DNA of 64,000 nt, from contig NZ_AUCH01000008.1 in NCBI RefSeq assembly GCF_000429665.1, positions 124,001 to 188,000 on the forward strand. Direction: 5' to 3'. Shown one piece after another: positions 49,496-63,376 of this stretch. A program made the position numbers and the translations under genes. Below the pieces are notes generated by a model. That model was not told the origin of the DNA. It did not search any database and was given only the letters and a program-made list of their open reading frames with translations. The number at the start of each line of letters is the position of its first letter. The first letter of the stretch is position 1. The DNA is from Azovibrio restrictus DSM 23866. GTDB lineage: Bacteria; Pseudomonadota; Gammaproteobacteria; Burkholderiales; Rhodocyclaceae.

Positions 49496-50578
49496 GTGCG
49501 CTTCGATCTGTCCTTTTTCAATCCCAAGGCTCGCTCCTTGCTCGGGTTGGATATTTGTTCTTCGGCTGTGAAGATGGTGGAACTGTCTTCTACTGGTCGG
49601 GACGAATTCCGCGTCGAGCGTTACACCATAGAAGTGCTTCCCAAGGATGCAGTTGCCGACGGCAACATTGCTGACCTGGAAGCGGTTCAGGAAGGTGTGC
49701 GACGCGCTTGGAAACGTATGGCGACTTCCACCCGGAATGTGGCCATGGCCCTGCCTGCTTCTGCTGTTATTTCCAAGAAGATCATCGTGCCCGCAGGTAT
49801 GCGGGACGATGAACTGGAAGTGCTGGTGGAATCCGAGGCGAATCAATACATTCCCTTCTCCATTGACGAGGTCAATCTGGATTACCAGGTGATTGGCCCG
49901 GCTCCGTCCGCTCCCGACGAGCTTGAGGTCCTGATTGCCGCGTCCAAGAAGGAACGGGTCGAGGACCGCCTGGCCGTCGCCGAGGCGGCCGGTCTGAAGG
50001 TGCTGGTCATGGACGTGGAGTCCTATGCGACGCTATCCGCGTTCGAGCTGGTAGCCCGGCAGTTGCCCATGGATGAGTCCGCTCCGATCGTGGCGCTGGT
50101 GGATGTCGGCATGAACGTCATGAAGCTGACGGTGCTGCGTAACGGTCAGCAGGTCTATGCTCGGGAACAGGCCTTTGGCGGTGGTTTGCTGACCCAGGAC
50201 ATCGTGCGGCGGTACGGCATGAATTACGGGGAAGCCGAGGCAGCCAAGCGAGCAGCCAATCTCCCTGAGGACTACGAGTCTGAATTGTTGCCCCAGTTCA
50301 TGGATAACCTGGCACTGGAAGTTTCCCGGGCGCTTCAGTTCTTCTTCACTTCCACCCAGTTCAACAAGGTGGACCATATCGTGCTGGCGGGGGGCTGCGC
50401 TTCCATTCCCGGCATCGATGAACTGGTCGCCACCCGTACCCAGGTCAATACGATCGTTGCAAATCCTTTTGCGGGAATGATGTTGTCGGATCGGGTAAGG
50501 GCGAAGAATTTGCTGGCAGATGCCTCTTCCCTGATGGCTGCCTGTGGCCTGGCTCTGCGGAGGTTTGATCCATCATGA
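49496..50578 (+). CDS. pilM: Type IV pilus assembly protein PilM
   Basis: 360 residues from a GTG start. Actin-like fold: LLGLDICSSAVKMVEL (phosphate 1), VALVDVGMNVMKLTVL (phosphate 2) and HIVLAGGCASIPGID. PilM is cytoplasmic and binds the N-terminus of PilN to form the inner-membrane alignment complex. It is the first of five genes whose four junctions are all 4-base ATGA overlaps. Confidence 0.95.
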   Translation: MRFDLSFFNPKARSLLGLDICSSAVKMVELSSTGRDEFRVERYTIEVLPKDAVADGNIADLEAVQEGVRRAWKRMATSTRNVAMALPASAVISKKIIVPAGMRDDELEVLVESEANQYIPFSIDEVNLDYQVIGPAPSAPDELEVLIAASKKERVEDRLAVAEAAGLKVLVMDVESYATLSAFELVARQLPMDESAPIVALVDVGMNVMKLTVLRNGQQVYAREQAFGGGLLTQDIVRRYGMNYGEAEAAKRAANLPEDYESELLPQFMDNLALEVSRALQFFFTSTQFNKVDHIVLAGGCASIPGIDELVATRTQVNTIVANPFAGMMLSDRVRAKNLLADASSLMAACGLALRRFDPS

Positions 50579-51183
50579 TTCGTATCAACTTGCTTCCCCA
50601 TCGGGAAGAAGCGCGCAAAGCGAGACGTCAGCAGTTTTATACCATTGCCGCAATGATGGTTGTGCTCAGTGGGTTGGTGGTTTTCCTCGGATATACCATC
50701 ATCGATGGCTATATTCAGCATCAGGAAAGTAGAAATACCTTCCTCAAGAGCGAGATAGCTGTGCTGGATAAACAGGTTGAGGAAATCAAGCGTCTCAAGG
50801 AACAAAGCCAAGCCTTGCTGGATAGAAAGAATGCCATCGAGTCCTTGCAAAAAGACAGGGGTGAGACGGTATATCTTCTGAGTGAGCTGGTTCGGCAAAC
50901 ACCAGAGGGAATTTACCTGAAAGGCCTGAAGCAGGCAGGGGCAGTGGTGACCGTGAATGGATATGCGCAGTCGAATTCACGGGTTTCAACCTTGATGCGG
51001 AATATTGAGGCCTCTGAATGGATGGAGGCGCCAAAATTGATCGAAATCAAGGCGGTGATGGTTGCTGGTCGACGTTTGAATGAATTTTCCATGGATTTCC
51101 GCTTGGTCAGAGCTAATCCTGCGGCAGACCAGGCTGCCAATGGGGCCAAAAAAGATGTAAAAAAAGGGAGCGAAAAGCCATGA
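50575..51183 (+). CDS. pilN: Type IV pilus assembly protein PilN
   Basis: 202 residues beginning MIRINLLPHREEARKARRQQ, the highly conserved PilM-binding segment (INLLP). One membrane helix (MMVVLSGLVVFLGYTIIDGY), then a coiled coil and a ferredoxin-like periplasmic domain. It pairs with PilO. Overlaps pilM and pilO by four bases each. Confidence 0.95.
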   Translation: MIRINLLPHREEARKARRQQFYTIAAMMVVLSGLVVFLGYTIIDGYIQHQESRNTFLKSEIAVLDKQVEEIKRLKEQSQALLDRKNAIESLQKDRGETVYLLSELVRQTPEGIYLKGLKQAGAVVTVNGYAQSNSRVSTLMRNIEASEWMEAPKLIEIKAVMVAGRRLNEFSMDFRLVRANPAADQAANGAKKDVKKGSEKP

Positions 51184-51881
51184 AGCTACCTGTGTCTTCT
51201 TCATCGAAATTCGATTTTCAGCAGCTCTCTGAAGACTTCAAAAGGCTGAGTAATAACGATCCTGGGACTTGGCCTTTTGTTCCCAAAGTTACTGTCTTGG
51301 TGGGGGTCTTTGTGGCTATTACGGCCTTGGGAGGATATTTTCTGTGGCTGGATCAATTTGAACTTCTGAGTCAGGCTGAAACGAAAGAGGCCAAGCTGAA
51401 AGAGGAATTCCTCGAGAAAAAAAGGCAGGCTGTTAATCTGGATTTATATCGCCAGCAGTTGGAAGAAATCGATAAGTCTTTTGGTGCGCTCTTGAAGCAG
51501 CTACCAAACCGTAACGAAGTAGAGTCGCTGCTGGTGGAGGTTAACCAGGCGGGTCTTGGTCGTGGGTTGCAGTTTGAATTGTTCAAACCTGCAGCAGAGG
51601 TCGTCAAAGATTTCTATGCTGAACTTCCGATCAATGTGAAAATTAACGGTGCTTACCATGATTTGGGGGCGTTTGCTGCAGATGTGGCGAAACTTCCGCG
51701 AATTGTTACTCTGAATAATATAAATATAAATATGCCGGGGGGTAAGGATGGGGGGGCTCAGAATTCTGGTCGCTTGGTTATGGATATGCAGGTCAAGACT
51801 TTCCGCTACCTTGATGAAGAGGAGATAGCGAAGAGGCGCCAGGAAGAAAAAGATAAAGCCAAGGGAGGGAAGAAAAAATGA
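51180..51881 (+). CDS. pilO: Type IV pilus assembly protein PilO
   Basis: 233 residues: a cytoplasmic start, one membrane helix (VTVLVGVFVAITALGGYFLW), a coiled coil, and the periplasmic ferredoxin-like domain (LPNRNEVESLLVEVNQAGL, LPINVKINGAYHDLGAF). It ends in a lysine-rich tail. The base composition of pilN, pilO and pilP is clearly less GC-rich than the rest of the window. Confidence 0.95.
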   Translation: MKLPVSSSSKFDFQQLSEDFKRLSNNDPGTWPFVPKVTVLVGVFVAITALGGYFLWLDQFELLSQAETKEAKLKEEFLEKKRQAVNLDLYRQQLEEIDKSFGALLKQLPNRNEVESLLVEVNQAGLGRGLQFELFKPAAEVVKDFYAELPINVKINGAYHDLGAFAADVAKLPRIVTLNNININMPGGKDGGAQNSGRLVMDMQVKTFRYLDEEEIAKRRQEEKDKAKGGKKK

Positions 51882-52420
51882 AAAAAATCTCTTTGGCTTT
51901 GGTAGTTCTTGCCCTATTCGGCTGCGGCGGGGCTGAGCATGAGGAGTTGCAACAATGGATGAACGATTCTGCTAAGGATATGAGAGGCAGGATTCCTCCT
52001 TTGCCTGAAATAAAGCCTTATGAGGCTGCTCCTTATGTAGTGGATTCGATGCTGGACCCCTTTAGTTCAGCAAAAATCGAGCCGGAAAGCAAGGGGCGTC
52101 GAGGTGCCGGAAAGGGAGGTGCGTTCCAGCCAGATTTCGAGGCTAGGGAGATGCGCAACAGCATTATGGAGAAATATCCGCTTGAATCCATGCGCATGAT
52201 TGGTTTCATGAACATCAACAAGCAGCCTATGGCTGCGATACAGGTTGATCAACTGGTCAAGCAGGTCAAGGTTGGTGACTATATCGGCCTGGATTTTGGT
52301 GTGATCACGAAGATTACCGAGCAGGAAATCGAGATTCGCGAAGTGGTTGAAGATTCCAGTGGTGACTGGTCTGAGAGAATGAATACCCTGCAACTGCAGG
52401 CTAAGGAGGGCAGCAAATGA
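51878..52420 (+). CDS. pilP: Type IV pilus lipoprotein PilP
   Basis: 180 residues with a lipoprotein signal (LALVVLALFGCGG, lipobox LFGC). A proline-rich region (IPPLPEIKPYEAAPY) precedes the C-terminal beta domain (YPLESMRMIGFMNINKQPMA, VGDYIGLDFGVITKITEQEI). It connects PilNO to the secretin PilQ. Confidence 0.94.
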   Translation: MKKISLALVVLALFGCGGAEHEELQQWMNDSAKDMRGRIPPLPEIKPYEAAPYVVDSMLDPFSSAKIEPESKGRRGAGKGGAFQPDFEAREMRNSIMEKYPLESMRMIGFMNINKQPMAAIQVDQLVKQVKVGDYIGLDFGVITKITEQEIEIREVVEDSSGDWSERMNTLQLQAKEGSK

Positions 52421-54498
52421 TGGCTTTTAAAAAACTTATCCTCATTGCCACTTGGCTGTTTGGTGTGGCAATCGTGTCTACCTCGGTCATGGCGCAGGAG
52501 GGTAACCAGATTGAGGCTATCAACATTGCCCGCCAAGGCGGCGCAGTTGTTGTCAAAATCGACTTGAAGGAAGCCATTGCTAATCCGCCAGCCGGCTTCA
52601 GTATTGCCAATCCTTCCCGCATCGCTTTTGACTTCACCGGTGTTGCCAACGGCCTGGGGAAAAGCAGTCAGGCCGTGAATGAAGGGGATCTGACCAGCTT
52701 CAACATCGTCCAGGTGGGGCAGCGTACTCGTCTGGTGCTGAACTTGGTGCGCAGTCTCAATTATTCGACCCGTATTGATGGCAAGGCCTTGTTTGTTTCT
52801 TTGACACCCATGGCAACCGCAGCTCCTGATGGCGGCAAGGTGACTCATTTCACCAGTGATCTTGCCTCCAAGGGATTGCACGGGATTCAGGATATCTCCT
52901 TCCGTCGCGGCCAGAATGGCGAGGCCCGGATTGCTGTGGACCTTACCGACGCAGGTACAGCCATCGACATCAAGCAGCAGGGCAAGGCGTTGGTGGTGGA
53001 GTTCCTTAAGACCACCTTGCCGGAAAACCTGCGTCGCAAGATGGATGTCACGGATTTCGCCACACCCGTCACTTCTGTGGTTACGGAAGACAAGAACGGC
53101 AATGTGCGCATGGTGATTACCCCCAAGGGCTTGTGGGAACACAATGCCTACCAGACCGAAAACCAGTTTGTGGTTGAGGTCAAAGCCATTGTCGAGGATC
53201 CCAACAAGCTGATTCAGGGTACCAAGATTGGCTACCAGGGGCCGCGCATCAGCATCAACTACCAGAATGGCGATGTTCGGGCACTGCTGCGGTTGATGGC
53301 CGAAGAGCTGGGGCTGAACGCAGTGATCAGCGAAACCGTCACCGGAACTACCACCCTGGTATTGAAGGATGTGCCAGCCGATCAGGTGATTGACATCATC
53401 TTCCAGCAGAAGGGGCTGGACATGCGTAAGAACGGCAATGTGATCCTGATTGCCCCGCGCGACGAACTGGCCACCAAGGAAAAGTTGGAGTACGAGTCCC
53501 GGCAGCAGCTGGAAGAGTTGGAGCCCCTGAAGACGGAAACCTTCCAACTTAATTACCATCAGGCAGAGGCCTTCAAGAAGATACTTACGGACAAGGAGCA
53601 GCGCATTCTCTCCAAGCGGGGAAGCGCGGTTATCGATCCTCGTACCAATATTATCTTCATTCAAGATACTCCGAGCCGCTTGGATGAGCTGCGTCACATC
53701 ATCGCCAAGGTGGATATCCCCATGCGCCAGGTCGTGATTGAGGCCCGGATTGTTGAGGCTACAGACCAGTTCGCCCGGAATCTGGGGGCCAGGCTGGGCA
53801 TCTTCCGGTATGGCGGTAAAAACCATGCCTATGGTGGCGATAACATCGACATGAACAAGCTGAATGGTTTTGTTGAGGGGGATGCCACCTTGCCAGGCCT
53901 GAATCAGGTTAACTTGCCGGCAAGTACTTTCAACAGCGTCAACCCGTCCGAGTTTTCCTTCATCTTGTTCAACTCGGCTAAGACCCGTTTCCTGAATTTG
54001 GAGATTTCCGCCCTGGAAGCTGACCTCAAGGGCCGGGTGGTGTCCAGTCCTCGAGTCATGACCTCAGACCAGGTGGAGGCACTGATCGAGCAGGGGGTGG
54101 AAATTCCCTATCTGGAAGCATCCAGTTCCGGTGCCACCAGTGTGTCCTTCAAAAAGGCTGTGTTGTCTCTGCGGGTGACGCCGCACATCACGCCGGATGG
54201 CAAGGTTTCCATGCGCTTGAAGGTAAACAAGGATTCCCGCGGTGAGACCATGGCAGGTGGGGTTGCCATCAACACCAAGAAGGTGGAAACCAATGTCCTG
54301 GTGGATAACGGTGGCACGGTGGTGATCGGGGGGATTTATGAGCTCACGAGCCGCGACGACGTGAACAAGGTGCCACTGCTGGGAGATATTCCCTTCCTGG
54401 GCTTTGCTTTCCGGAATACCTCCAAGACCAATGAGAAGTCCGAGTTGCTGGTCTTCATCACGCCGAAGATTGTCAACGAGACGCTTTCGGTGCGTTAA
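52417..54498 (+). CDS. pilQ: Type IV pilus secretin PilQ
   Basis: 693 residues; two ATG codons stand at the start. A signal peptide ends in VMAQ (about residue 27). Two AMIN domains (about 30-250) bind peptidoglycan. The STN/secretin N domains follow (RISINYQNGDVRALLRLMAE, ETFQLNYHQAEAFKKIL), then the secretin barrel (about 450-690) with VVSSPRVMTSDQVEALIEQG and VPLLGDIPFLGFAFRN. It forms the outer-membrane pilus pore. Confidence 0.96.
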   Translation: MMAFKKLILIATWLFGVAIVSTSVMAQEGNQIEAINIARQGGAVVVKIDLKEAIANPPAGFSIANPSRIAFDFTGVANGLGKSSQAVNEGDLTSFNIVQVGQRTRLVLNLVRSLNYSTRIDGKALFVSLTPMATAAPDGGKVTHFTSDLASKGLHGIQDISFRRGQNGEARIAVDLTDAGTAIDIKQQGKALVVEFLKTTLPENLRRKMDVTDFATPVTSVVTEDKNGNVRMVITPKGLWEHNAYQTENQFVVEVKAIVEDPNKLIQGTKIGYQGPRISINYQNGDVRALLRLMAEELGLNAVISETVTGTTTLVLKDVPADQVIDIIFQQKGLDMRKNGNVILIAPRDELATKEKLEYESRQQLEELEPLKTETFQLNYHQAEAFKKILTDKEQRILSKRGSAVIDPRTNIIFIQDTPSRLDELRHIIAKVDIPMRQVVIEARIVEATDQFARNLGARLGIFRYGGKNHAYGGDNIDMNKLNGFVEGDATLPGLNQVNLPASTFNSVNPSEFSFILFNSAKTRFLNLEISALEADLKGRVVSSPRVMTSDQVEALIEQGVEIPYLEASSSGATSVSFKKAVLSLRVTPHITPDGKVSMRLKVNKDSRGETMAGGVAINTKKVETNVLVDNGGTVVIGGIYELTSRDDVNKVPLLGDIPFLGFAFRNTSKTNEKSELLVFITPKIVNETLSVR

Positions 54499-54518
54499 GC
54501 GAGCTTCCTGTCCGAAAC

Positions 54519-54544
54519 GCAAGAGGGCCTTCTGGCCCTCTTTG
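54519..54544 (+). terminator. Intrinsic terminator after pilQ
   Basis: GAGGGCC / GGCCCTC stem with a four-base loop and TTTG behind it. It separates the pil operon from aroK. Confidence 0.7.
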
Positions 54545-54589
54545 CCTTTGGGGGCGCTGGAATGGGCATGATCAGATAGAATCCGGCCT

Positions 54590-55117
54590 GTGAAAGAGAA
54601 CTCAAACATCTATCTGGTCGGCCTGATGGGGTCAGGCAAGACGACCATAGGCAGACAGCTCGCCAAACGGCTGGGGCGTCCATTCCTGGATTCCGATCAT
54701 GAGATCGAGGCCAGGACGGGGGTGGGAATTCCCACCATCTTTGAAATAGAGGGGGAGGCCGGATTCCGGCGGCGTGAAACCCAGGTGATCGCCGAGCTGG
54801 TGCATGAGGCGCCCATCGTGCTGGCCACCGGCGGGGGGGCTGTTCTGGACCCGGAAAATCGCCGTGCTCTGCATGATCATGGTTGGGTGGTGTACCTGAA
54901 CGTGCCTCCCGTACTGCTGTGGGGGCGGACCAGAAACGACCGCAACCGCCCCCTGCTGCAGGTTGAAGACCCGCTGGCCAAGCTGGAGTCCCTCTACAAG
55001 TTGCGGGATCCCCTTTACCGGGAGGCAGCTCACTATGTAGTGGATGGCGGCCGCCTGGCGCCTTCCGCCATCACCCAGTTGTTAGTCAAGGAATTTGCCA
55101 AGAGATGCGTACCCTGA
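54590..55117 (+). CDS. aroK: Shikimate kinase AroK
   Basis: 175 residues from a GTG start. The P-loop is GLMGSGKTTIGRQLA, shikimate contacts lie in FLDSDHEIE and VLATGGGAVLD, and the lid contains RTRNDRNRPLL. It phosphorylates shikimate in the aromatic amino acid pathway. It overlaps aroB by 13 bases. Confidence 0.95.
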   Translation: MKENSNIYLVGLMGSGKTTIGRQLAKRLGRPFLDSDHEIEARTGVGIPTIFEIEGEAGFRRRETQVIAELVHEAPIVLATGGGAVLDPENRRALHDHGWVVYLNVPPVLLWGRTRNDRNRPLLQVEDPLAKLESLYKLRDPLYREAAHYVVDGGRLAPSAITQLLVKEFAKRCVP

Positions 55118-56187
55118 AAGTCGAGCTGGCCGAGCGCAGCTATCCCATTCACATTGCCCGGGACCTCCTCGATCAGCCCTCATTGCTGGCTCCCCATCTG
55201 CGCGGGAAATCCGTGGCCATCGTGACCAACACCACGGTGGCCCCCCTTTACATGGCGCGCCTGCGCCGTTCCCTGCAGGCCCTGGGGGTGCAGCCCCTGG
55301 AAGTGGTGCTGCCGGATGGTGAGCAGTTCAAGGACTGGCAGACCCTGAACCTGATCTTCGATGCCCTGCTGGGGGCCCATTGCGAGCGGGGTACGACCCT
55401 GATCGCCCTGGGTGGCGGTGTGATCGGCGACATGGGGGGGTTTGCCGCTTCCTGCTATCAGCGTGGCATGCCCTTCATCCAGGTCCCCACCACCCTGTTG
55501 TCCCAGGTGGATTCCTCCGTGGGGGGGAAGACGGCTATCAATCACCCTCTGGGCAAAAACATGATCGGTGCCTTTTACCAGCCCAAACTGGTGCTGGCGG
55601 ATATCGGCGCCCTGTCCACCTTGCCTGCACGGGAATTGCAGGCGGGGCTGGCGGAGGTGATCAAGTATGGTCTGATCCGGGATCAGGAGTTCCTGCTCTG
55701 GCTGGAGCAGCACATGGCGGGTTTGAGGGCCGGAGATCAGGCCCTGCTGGAAGAGGCGGTCTATCGTTCCTGCTGCCACAAGGCAGAAGTGGTGGCGGCG
55801 GACGAACGGGAGCAGGGGGAGCGGGCCTTGCTCAACCTGGGGCATACCTTCGGGCACGCCATTGAGACCGGGTTGGGTTACGGGGTGTGGTTGCATGGCG
55901 AGGCGGTGGCCGCAGGTACGGTCATGGCAGCCAGGCTGTCGGCGCTGCTGGGCTGGCTGCAGGAAGAAGATGTGCAGCGGGTGGAGCGGGTCCTGCTTGC
56001 AGCAGGGCTGCCGATCCGCGGGCCCCGCCTGGGGGCTGAGCGTTATCTGGAGCTGATGCGCCACGACAAGAAGGTCCAGGACGGCCGTCTGCGCCTGGTG
56101 CTGCTGCAATCCGTGGGCAGGGCGGTGGTCAGCGATGCCGCCAGCGAAGCCCAGATTCTGGCTGCCGTCGAATCCTGCTGCGCCTGA
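55105..56187 (+). CDS. aroB: 3-Dehydroquinate synthase AroB
   Basis: 360 residues. NAD- and metal-binding motifs: LPDGEQFKDW, IALGGGVIGDMGGFAASCYQ, VPTTLLSQVDSSVGGKTAIN, GLAEVIKYGLI and LLNLGHTFGHAIE. It cyclises DAHP to 3-dehydroquinate. Translationally coupled to aroK. Confidence 0.96.
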   Translation: MRTLKVELAERSYPIHIARDLLDQPSLLAPHLRGKSVAIVTNTTVAPLYMARLRRSLQALGVQPLEVVLPDGEQFKDWQTLNLIFDALLGAHCERGTTLIALGGGVIGDMGGFAASCYQRGMPFIQVPTTLLSQVDSSVGGKTAINHPLGKNMIGAFYQPKLVLADIGALSTLPARELQAGLAEVIKYGLIRDQEFLLWLEQHMAGLRAGDQALLEEAVYRSCCHKAEVVAADEREQGERALLNLGHTFGHAIETGLGYGVWLHGEAVAAGTVMAARLSALLGWLQEEDVQRVERVLLAAGLPIRGPRLGAERYLELMRHDKKVQDGRLRLVLLQSVGRAVVSDAASEAQILAAVESCCA

Positions 56188-56240
56188 TCGGAGCCCGAAG
56201 CGCGAGGATGCCCGCGCAGGCAACAGTGTGTTGCGGAATC

Positions 56241-56269
56241 TTGAAAAGTCAGGGGTTTGGCGTTATATT
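56241..56269 (+). promoter_or_regulatory. Sigma70 promoter of gltBD
   Basis: TTGAAA (56241-56246) and TATATT (56264-56269) with a 17-base spacer. Transcription should start near 56276, upstream of the terminator-like hairpin at 56294-56316. Confidence 0.7.
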
Positions 56270-56293
56270 TCGCCGCTTTCCCTAAATTTCGCG

Positions 56294-56317
56294 AGCCGGT
56301 GATCCGGCTTTTTTTTG
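56294..56317 (+). terminator. Intrinsic terminator in the gltB leader (possible attenuator)
   Basis: AGCCGG / CCGGCT stem with a TGAT loop followed by eight T. It lies about 18-40 bases after the predicted gltB transcription start and 57 bases before the gltB start codon, so it could attenuate gltB. It could instead terminate aroB, which ends 106 bases upstream. Confidence 0.65.
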
Positions 56318-56373
56318 CGTATTTACGCGTTTGGCGCGCGAGGTTGCCGAAGATGAATGAGGAATCAAGAGTG

Positions 56374-60999
<4,626 letters not shown>

Positions 61000-61000
61000 C

Positions 61001-62470
61001 ATGGGCAAGCCGACTGGATTTCTCGAATTCGACCGTCGCGAAGAAGCTTACGCGCCCGTCGAGGAACGCCTGACCCACTACAAGGAATTCGTCCAGACCC
61101 TGTCGGACGAGGACGCCAAGGTTCAGGGCGCCCGCTGCATGGATTGCGGCATTCCCTTCTGCAACAACGGTTGCCCGGTGAACAACATCATTCCCGACTG
61201 GAATGATCTGGTCTATCGCGGCAACTGGCAGCAGGCCCTGGAAGTGCTGCACTCCACCAACAACTTCCCCGACTTCACCGGCCGCATCTGTCCGGCCCCC
61301 TGCGAAGCTGCCTGTACCCTGGGCATCAACGCGGCGCCCGTGGGCATCAAGTCCATCGAACATGCAATCATCGACAAGGGCTGGGAAATGGGCTGGGTGC
61401 AGCCCCAACCCGCCGCCGTCAAGACCGGCAAGAAGGTTGCCATCGTCGGTTCCGGTCCTGCCGGTATGGCGGCTGCCCAGCAGCTGGCCCGGGTTGGTCA
61501 TGATGTCACCGTGTTCGAGAAGTCGAGCCGTATCGGTGGCCTGCTGGGCTTCGGCATCCCCGACTTCAAGCTCAACAAGTCGGTGATCGACCGCCGCGTC
61601 GCCCAGATGGAAGCCGAAGGCGTGGTCTTCAAGACCAAGGTCATCGTCGGCGACAAGAACATCCCGGCCGGCATTAACAACGATGCCACCGAGACCGTTT
61701 CCGCCGCACAGCTGAAGCAGGATTTCGATGCGGTGATCCTGGCCGCCGGTTCCGAAGTGCCCCGTGACCTGCCCGTGCCTGGCCGTCAGTTCAAGGGCGT
61801 GTATGCCGCCCTGGAATTCCTGATTCCCCAGAACAAGGAAGTTCAGCAAGGCATCAAGAATCCCATCAACGTCAAGGGCAAGCATGTGGTGGTGATCGGC
61901 GGCGGTGATACCGGGTCCGATTGCGTCGGCACCAGCTACCGCCACGGTGCAGCGTCCGTGACCCAGTTCGAACTGATGCCGGCCCCCCCCGAACAGGAAA
62001 ACAAGGCCCTGACCTGGCCCTACTGGCCCCTCAAGATGCGCACTTCTTCCTCGCACAAGGAAGGCGACACCCAGCGGGAGTTCGCCGTGGCTACCAAGGA
62101 ATTCATCGGTGATGCCCAGGGCAACGTCAAGGCCCTGAAGGCTGTGCGCGTCGAATGGAAGGACGGCAAGATGAGCGAAGTGGCCGGTTCCGAATTCGAG
62201 CTGCCCTGCGATGCCGCTTTCCTGGCCATGGGCTTCGTGAATCCGGTCGGCAGCCTGCTGGATGCTTTCGGTGTGGAGAAGGATGCCCGGAACAACGCCA
62301 AGGCGACGACTGATGGCGAAGGCTGCTATCAGACCAGCGTCGCCGGCGTTTATGCAGCCGGGGATGTGCGCCGGGGCCAGTCCCTGGTGGTCTGGGCGAT
62401 CCGCGAAGGCCGCCAGTGTGCCCGGGCGGTGGACGAGTTCCTCATGGGAGCCTCGGTGCTGCCCCGTTGA
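61001..62470 (+). CDS. gltD: Glutamate synthase small subunit GltD
   Basis: 489 residues starting one base after the gltB stop. The N-terminal [4Fe-4S] cysteines 46, 49, 54 and 58 are in CMDCGIPFCNNGCP, with further cysteines in RICPAPCEAACTLG. The FAD motif is VAIVGSGPAGMAAAQ, the NADPH motif VVVIGGGDTGSDC, and the late FAD contact GVYAAGDVRRGQSLV. It feeds electrons from NADPH to GltB. Confidence 0.96.
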   Translation: MGKPTGFLEFDRREEAYAPVEERLTHYKEFVQTLSDEDAKVQGARCMDCGIPFCNNGCPVNNIIPDWNDLVYRGNWQQALEVLHSTNNFPDFTGRICPAPCEAACTLGINAAPVGIKSIEHAIIDKGWEMGWVQPQPAAVKTGKKVAIVGSGPAGMAAAQQLARVGHDVTVFEKSSRIGGLLGFGIPDFKLNKSVIDRRVAQMEAEGVVFKTKVIVGDKNIPAGINNDATETVSAAQLKQDFDAVILAAGSEVPRDLPVPGRQFKGVYAALEFLIPQNKEVQQGIKNPINVKGKHVVVIGGGDTGSDCVGTSYRHGAASVTQFELMPAPPEQENKALTWPYWPLKMRTSSSHKEGDTQREFAVATKEFIGDAQGNVKALKAVRVEWKDGKMSEVAGSEFELPCDAAFLAMGFVNPVGSLLDAFGVEKDARNNAKATTDGEGCYQTSVAGVYAAGDVRRGQSLVVWAIREGRQCARAVDEFLMGASVLPR

Positions 62471-62491
62471 TGGGTCCTGACCATCCGCAAT

Positions 62492-62527
62492 AACCCCGTC
62501 GCCTCCTCACGGACGACGGGGTTTTTC
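62492..62527 (+). terminator. Intrinsic terminator after gltD
   Basis: CCCCGTCG / CGACGGGG stem with a 12-base loop followed by TTTTTCTTT. Confidence 0.9.
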
Positions 62528-62582
62528 TTTGGGATCAGGGCCGCTTGTGGCATATTCGGCAAAACAAAGGGAGGACGATAAA

Positions 62583-63347
62583 TTGGATCTGCAACAGTCT
62601 CTACAGGTGACATCCACCTTGGGTCAATTCGACAGCCATCTGCTGCTGGCCCTGCTGGTCATGGTCGTTACCGGGGTCCTGGGCGGTCTTGCCAACCATT
62701 ATCTGGCCGAGCGCCAGCCAGGCGCAGGGCGTCAGGACTGGCGCCGTTACCTGGTGTTCGGTGTGGTCACCGCTCTCACGGCCCCCTTGCTGCTCAACAT
62801 GCTCTCCAGCAACCTCCTCGAGGGGGCCCGCACCCGTCCCGGGGAGCTCTATGTCTTTGCCGCCTTCTGCATCATCTACGTGGTGGCGGCCCGGCGGCTG
62901 TTCGAAAACCCGGCCGCCTTCTATCAGCAACAGCTGACCCAGATGCAGGAGCAGTTCCGGCGTGAGCTGGAATACCTGCGCCGGGAGCAGGAACTGCTGC
63001 GTCAGCGCCTGGAGGCGGCACCAGTGGTGGCTACCCCCGTGGAGCCCGTGCCGGAGAAGGAAGAGGTCCGCAATGATCCCCGGGAGGTGGTGACCTACAA
63101 CGACGTGGAGATCCTGCGGGCCCTGGCCGACGAAAGTTATGTCTACGGCAACCTGGCCGCCCTGACGGAAAAGACCACCCTGGGACGGGAACTGATCAGC
63201 CAGCGCCTGGCCGTGTTGAAGAATGTCGGCTTGATCGATACCCGCATCAACGACAAGAACGTGCTGCACTGGGTGATTTCCCCCAGGGGGCGCCAGGTGC
63301 TCACCGATATCCTCACTGGCCAGGACGACGGCAAGAAGGTCGCCTGA
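62583..63347 (+). CDS. Three-TM, coiled-coil and winged-helix protein (YEATS-associated/YLATT-like)
   Basis: 254 residues from a TTG at 62583, chosen because GGGAGG lies at the right distance; an earlier TTG (62529) would fall in the gltD terminator. Three membrane helices (about 17-39, 53-75, 92-110) contain LLLALLVMVVTGVLGGLANH and TAPLLLNMLSSNLLEGA, resembling the three-TM domain associated with YEATS-like proteins; this assignment is from memory. A coiled coil (about 115-145) and a C-terminal winged helix (about 180-245: ALTEKTTLGRELISQRLAVL) follow. A membrane-tethered DNA- or protein-binding sensor is plausible. No YEATS-like gene is next to it. Confidence 0.65.
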   Translation: MDLQQSLQVTSTLGQFDSHLLLALLVMVVTGVLGGLANHYLAERQPGAGRQDWRRYLVFGVVTALTAPLLLNMLSSNLLEGARTRPGELYVFAAFCIIYVVAARRLFENPAAFYQQQLTQMQEQFRRELEYLRREQELLRQRLEAAPVVATPVEPVPEKEEVRNDPREVVTYNDVEILRALADESYVYGNLAALTEKTTLGRELISQRLAVLKNVGLIDTRINDKNVLHWVISPRGRQVLTDILTGQDDGKKVA

Positions 63348-63376
63348 GCAGCCACAACACCGAAACAGAAACAGTC

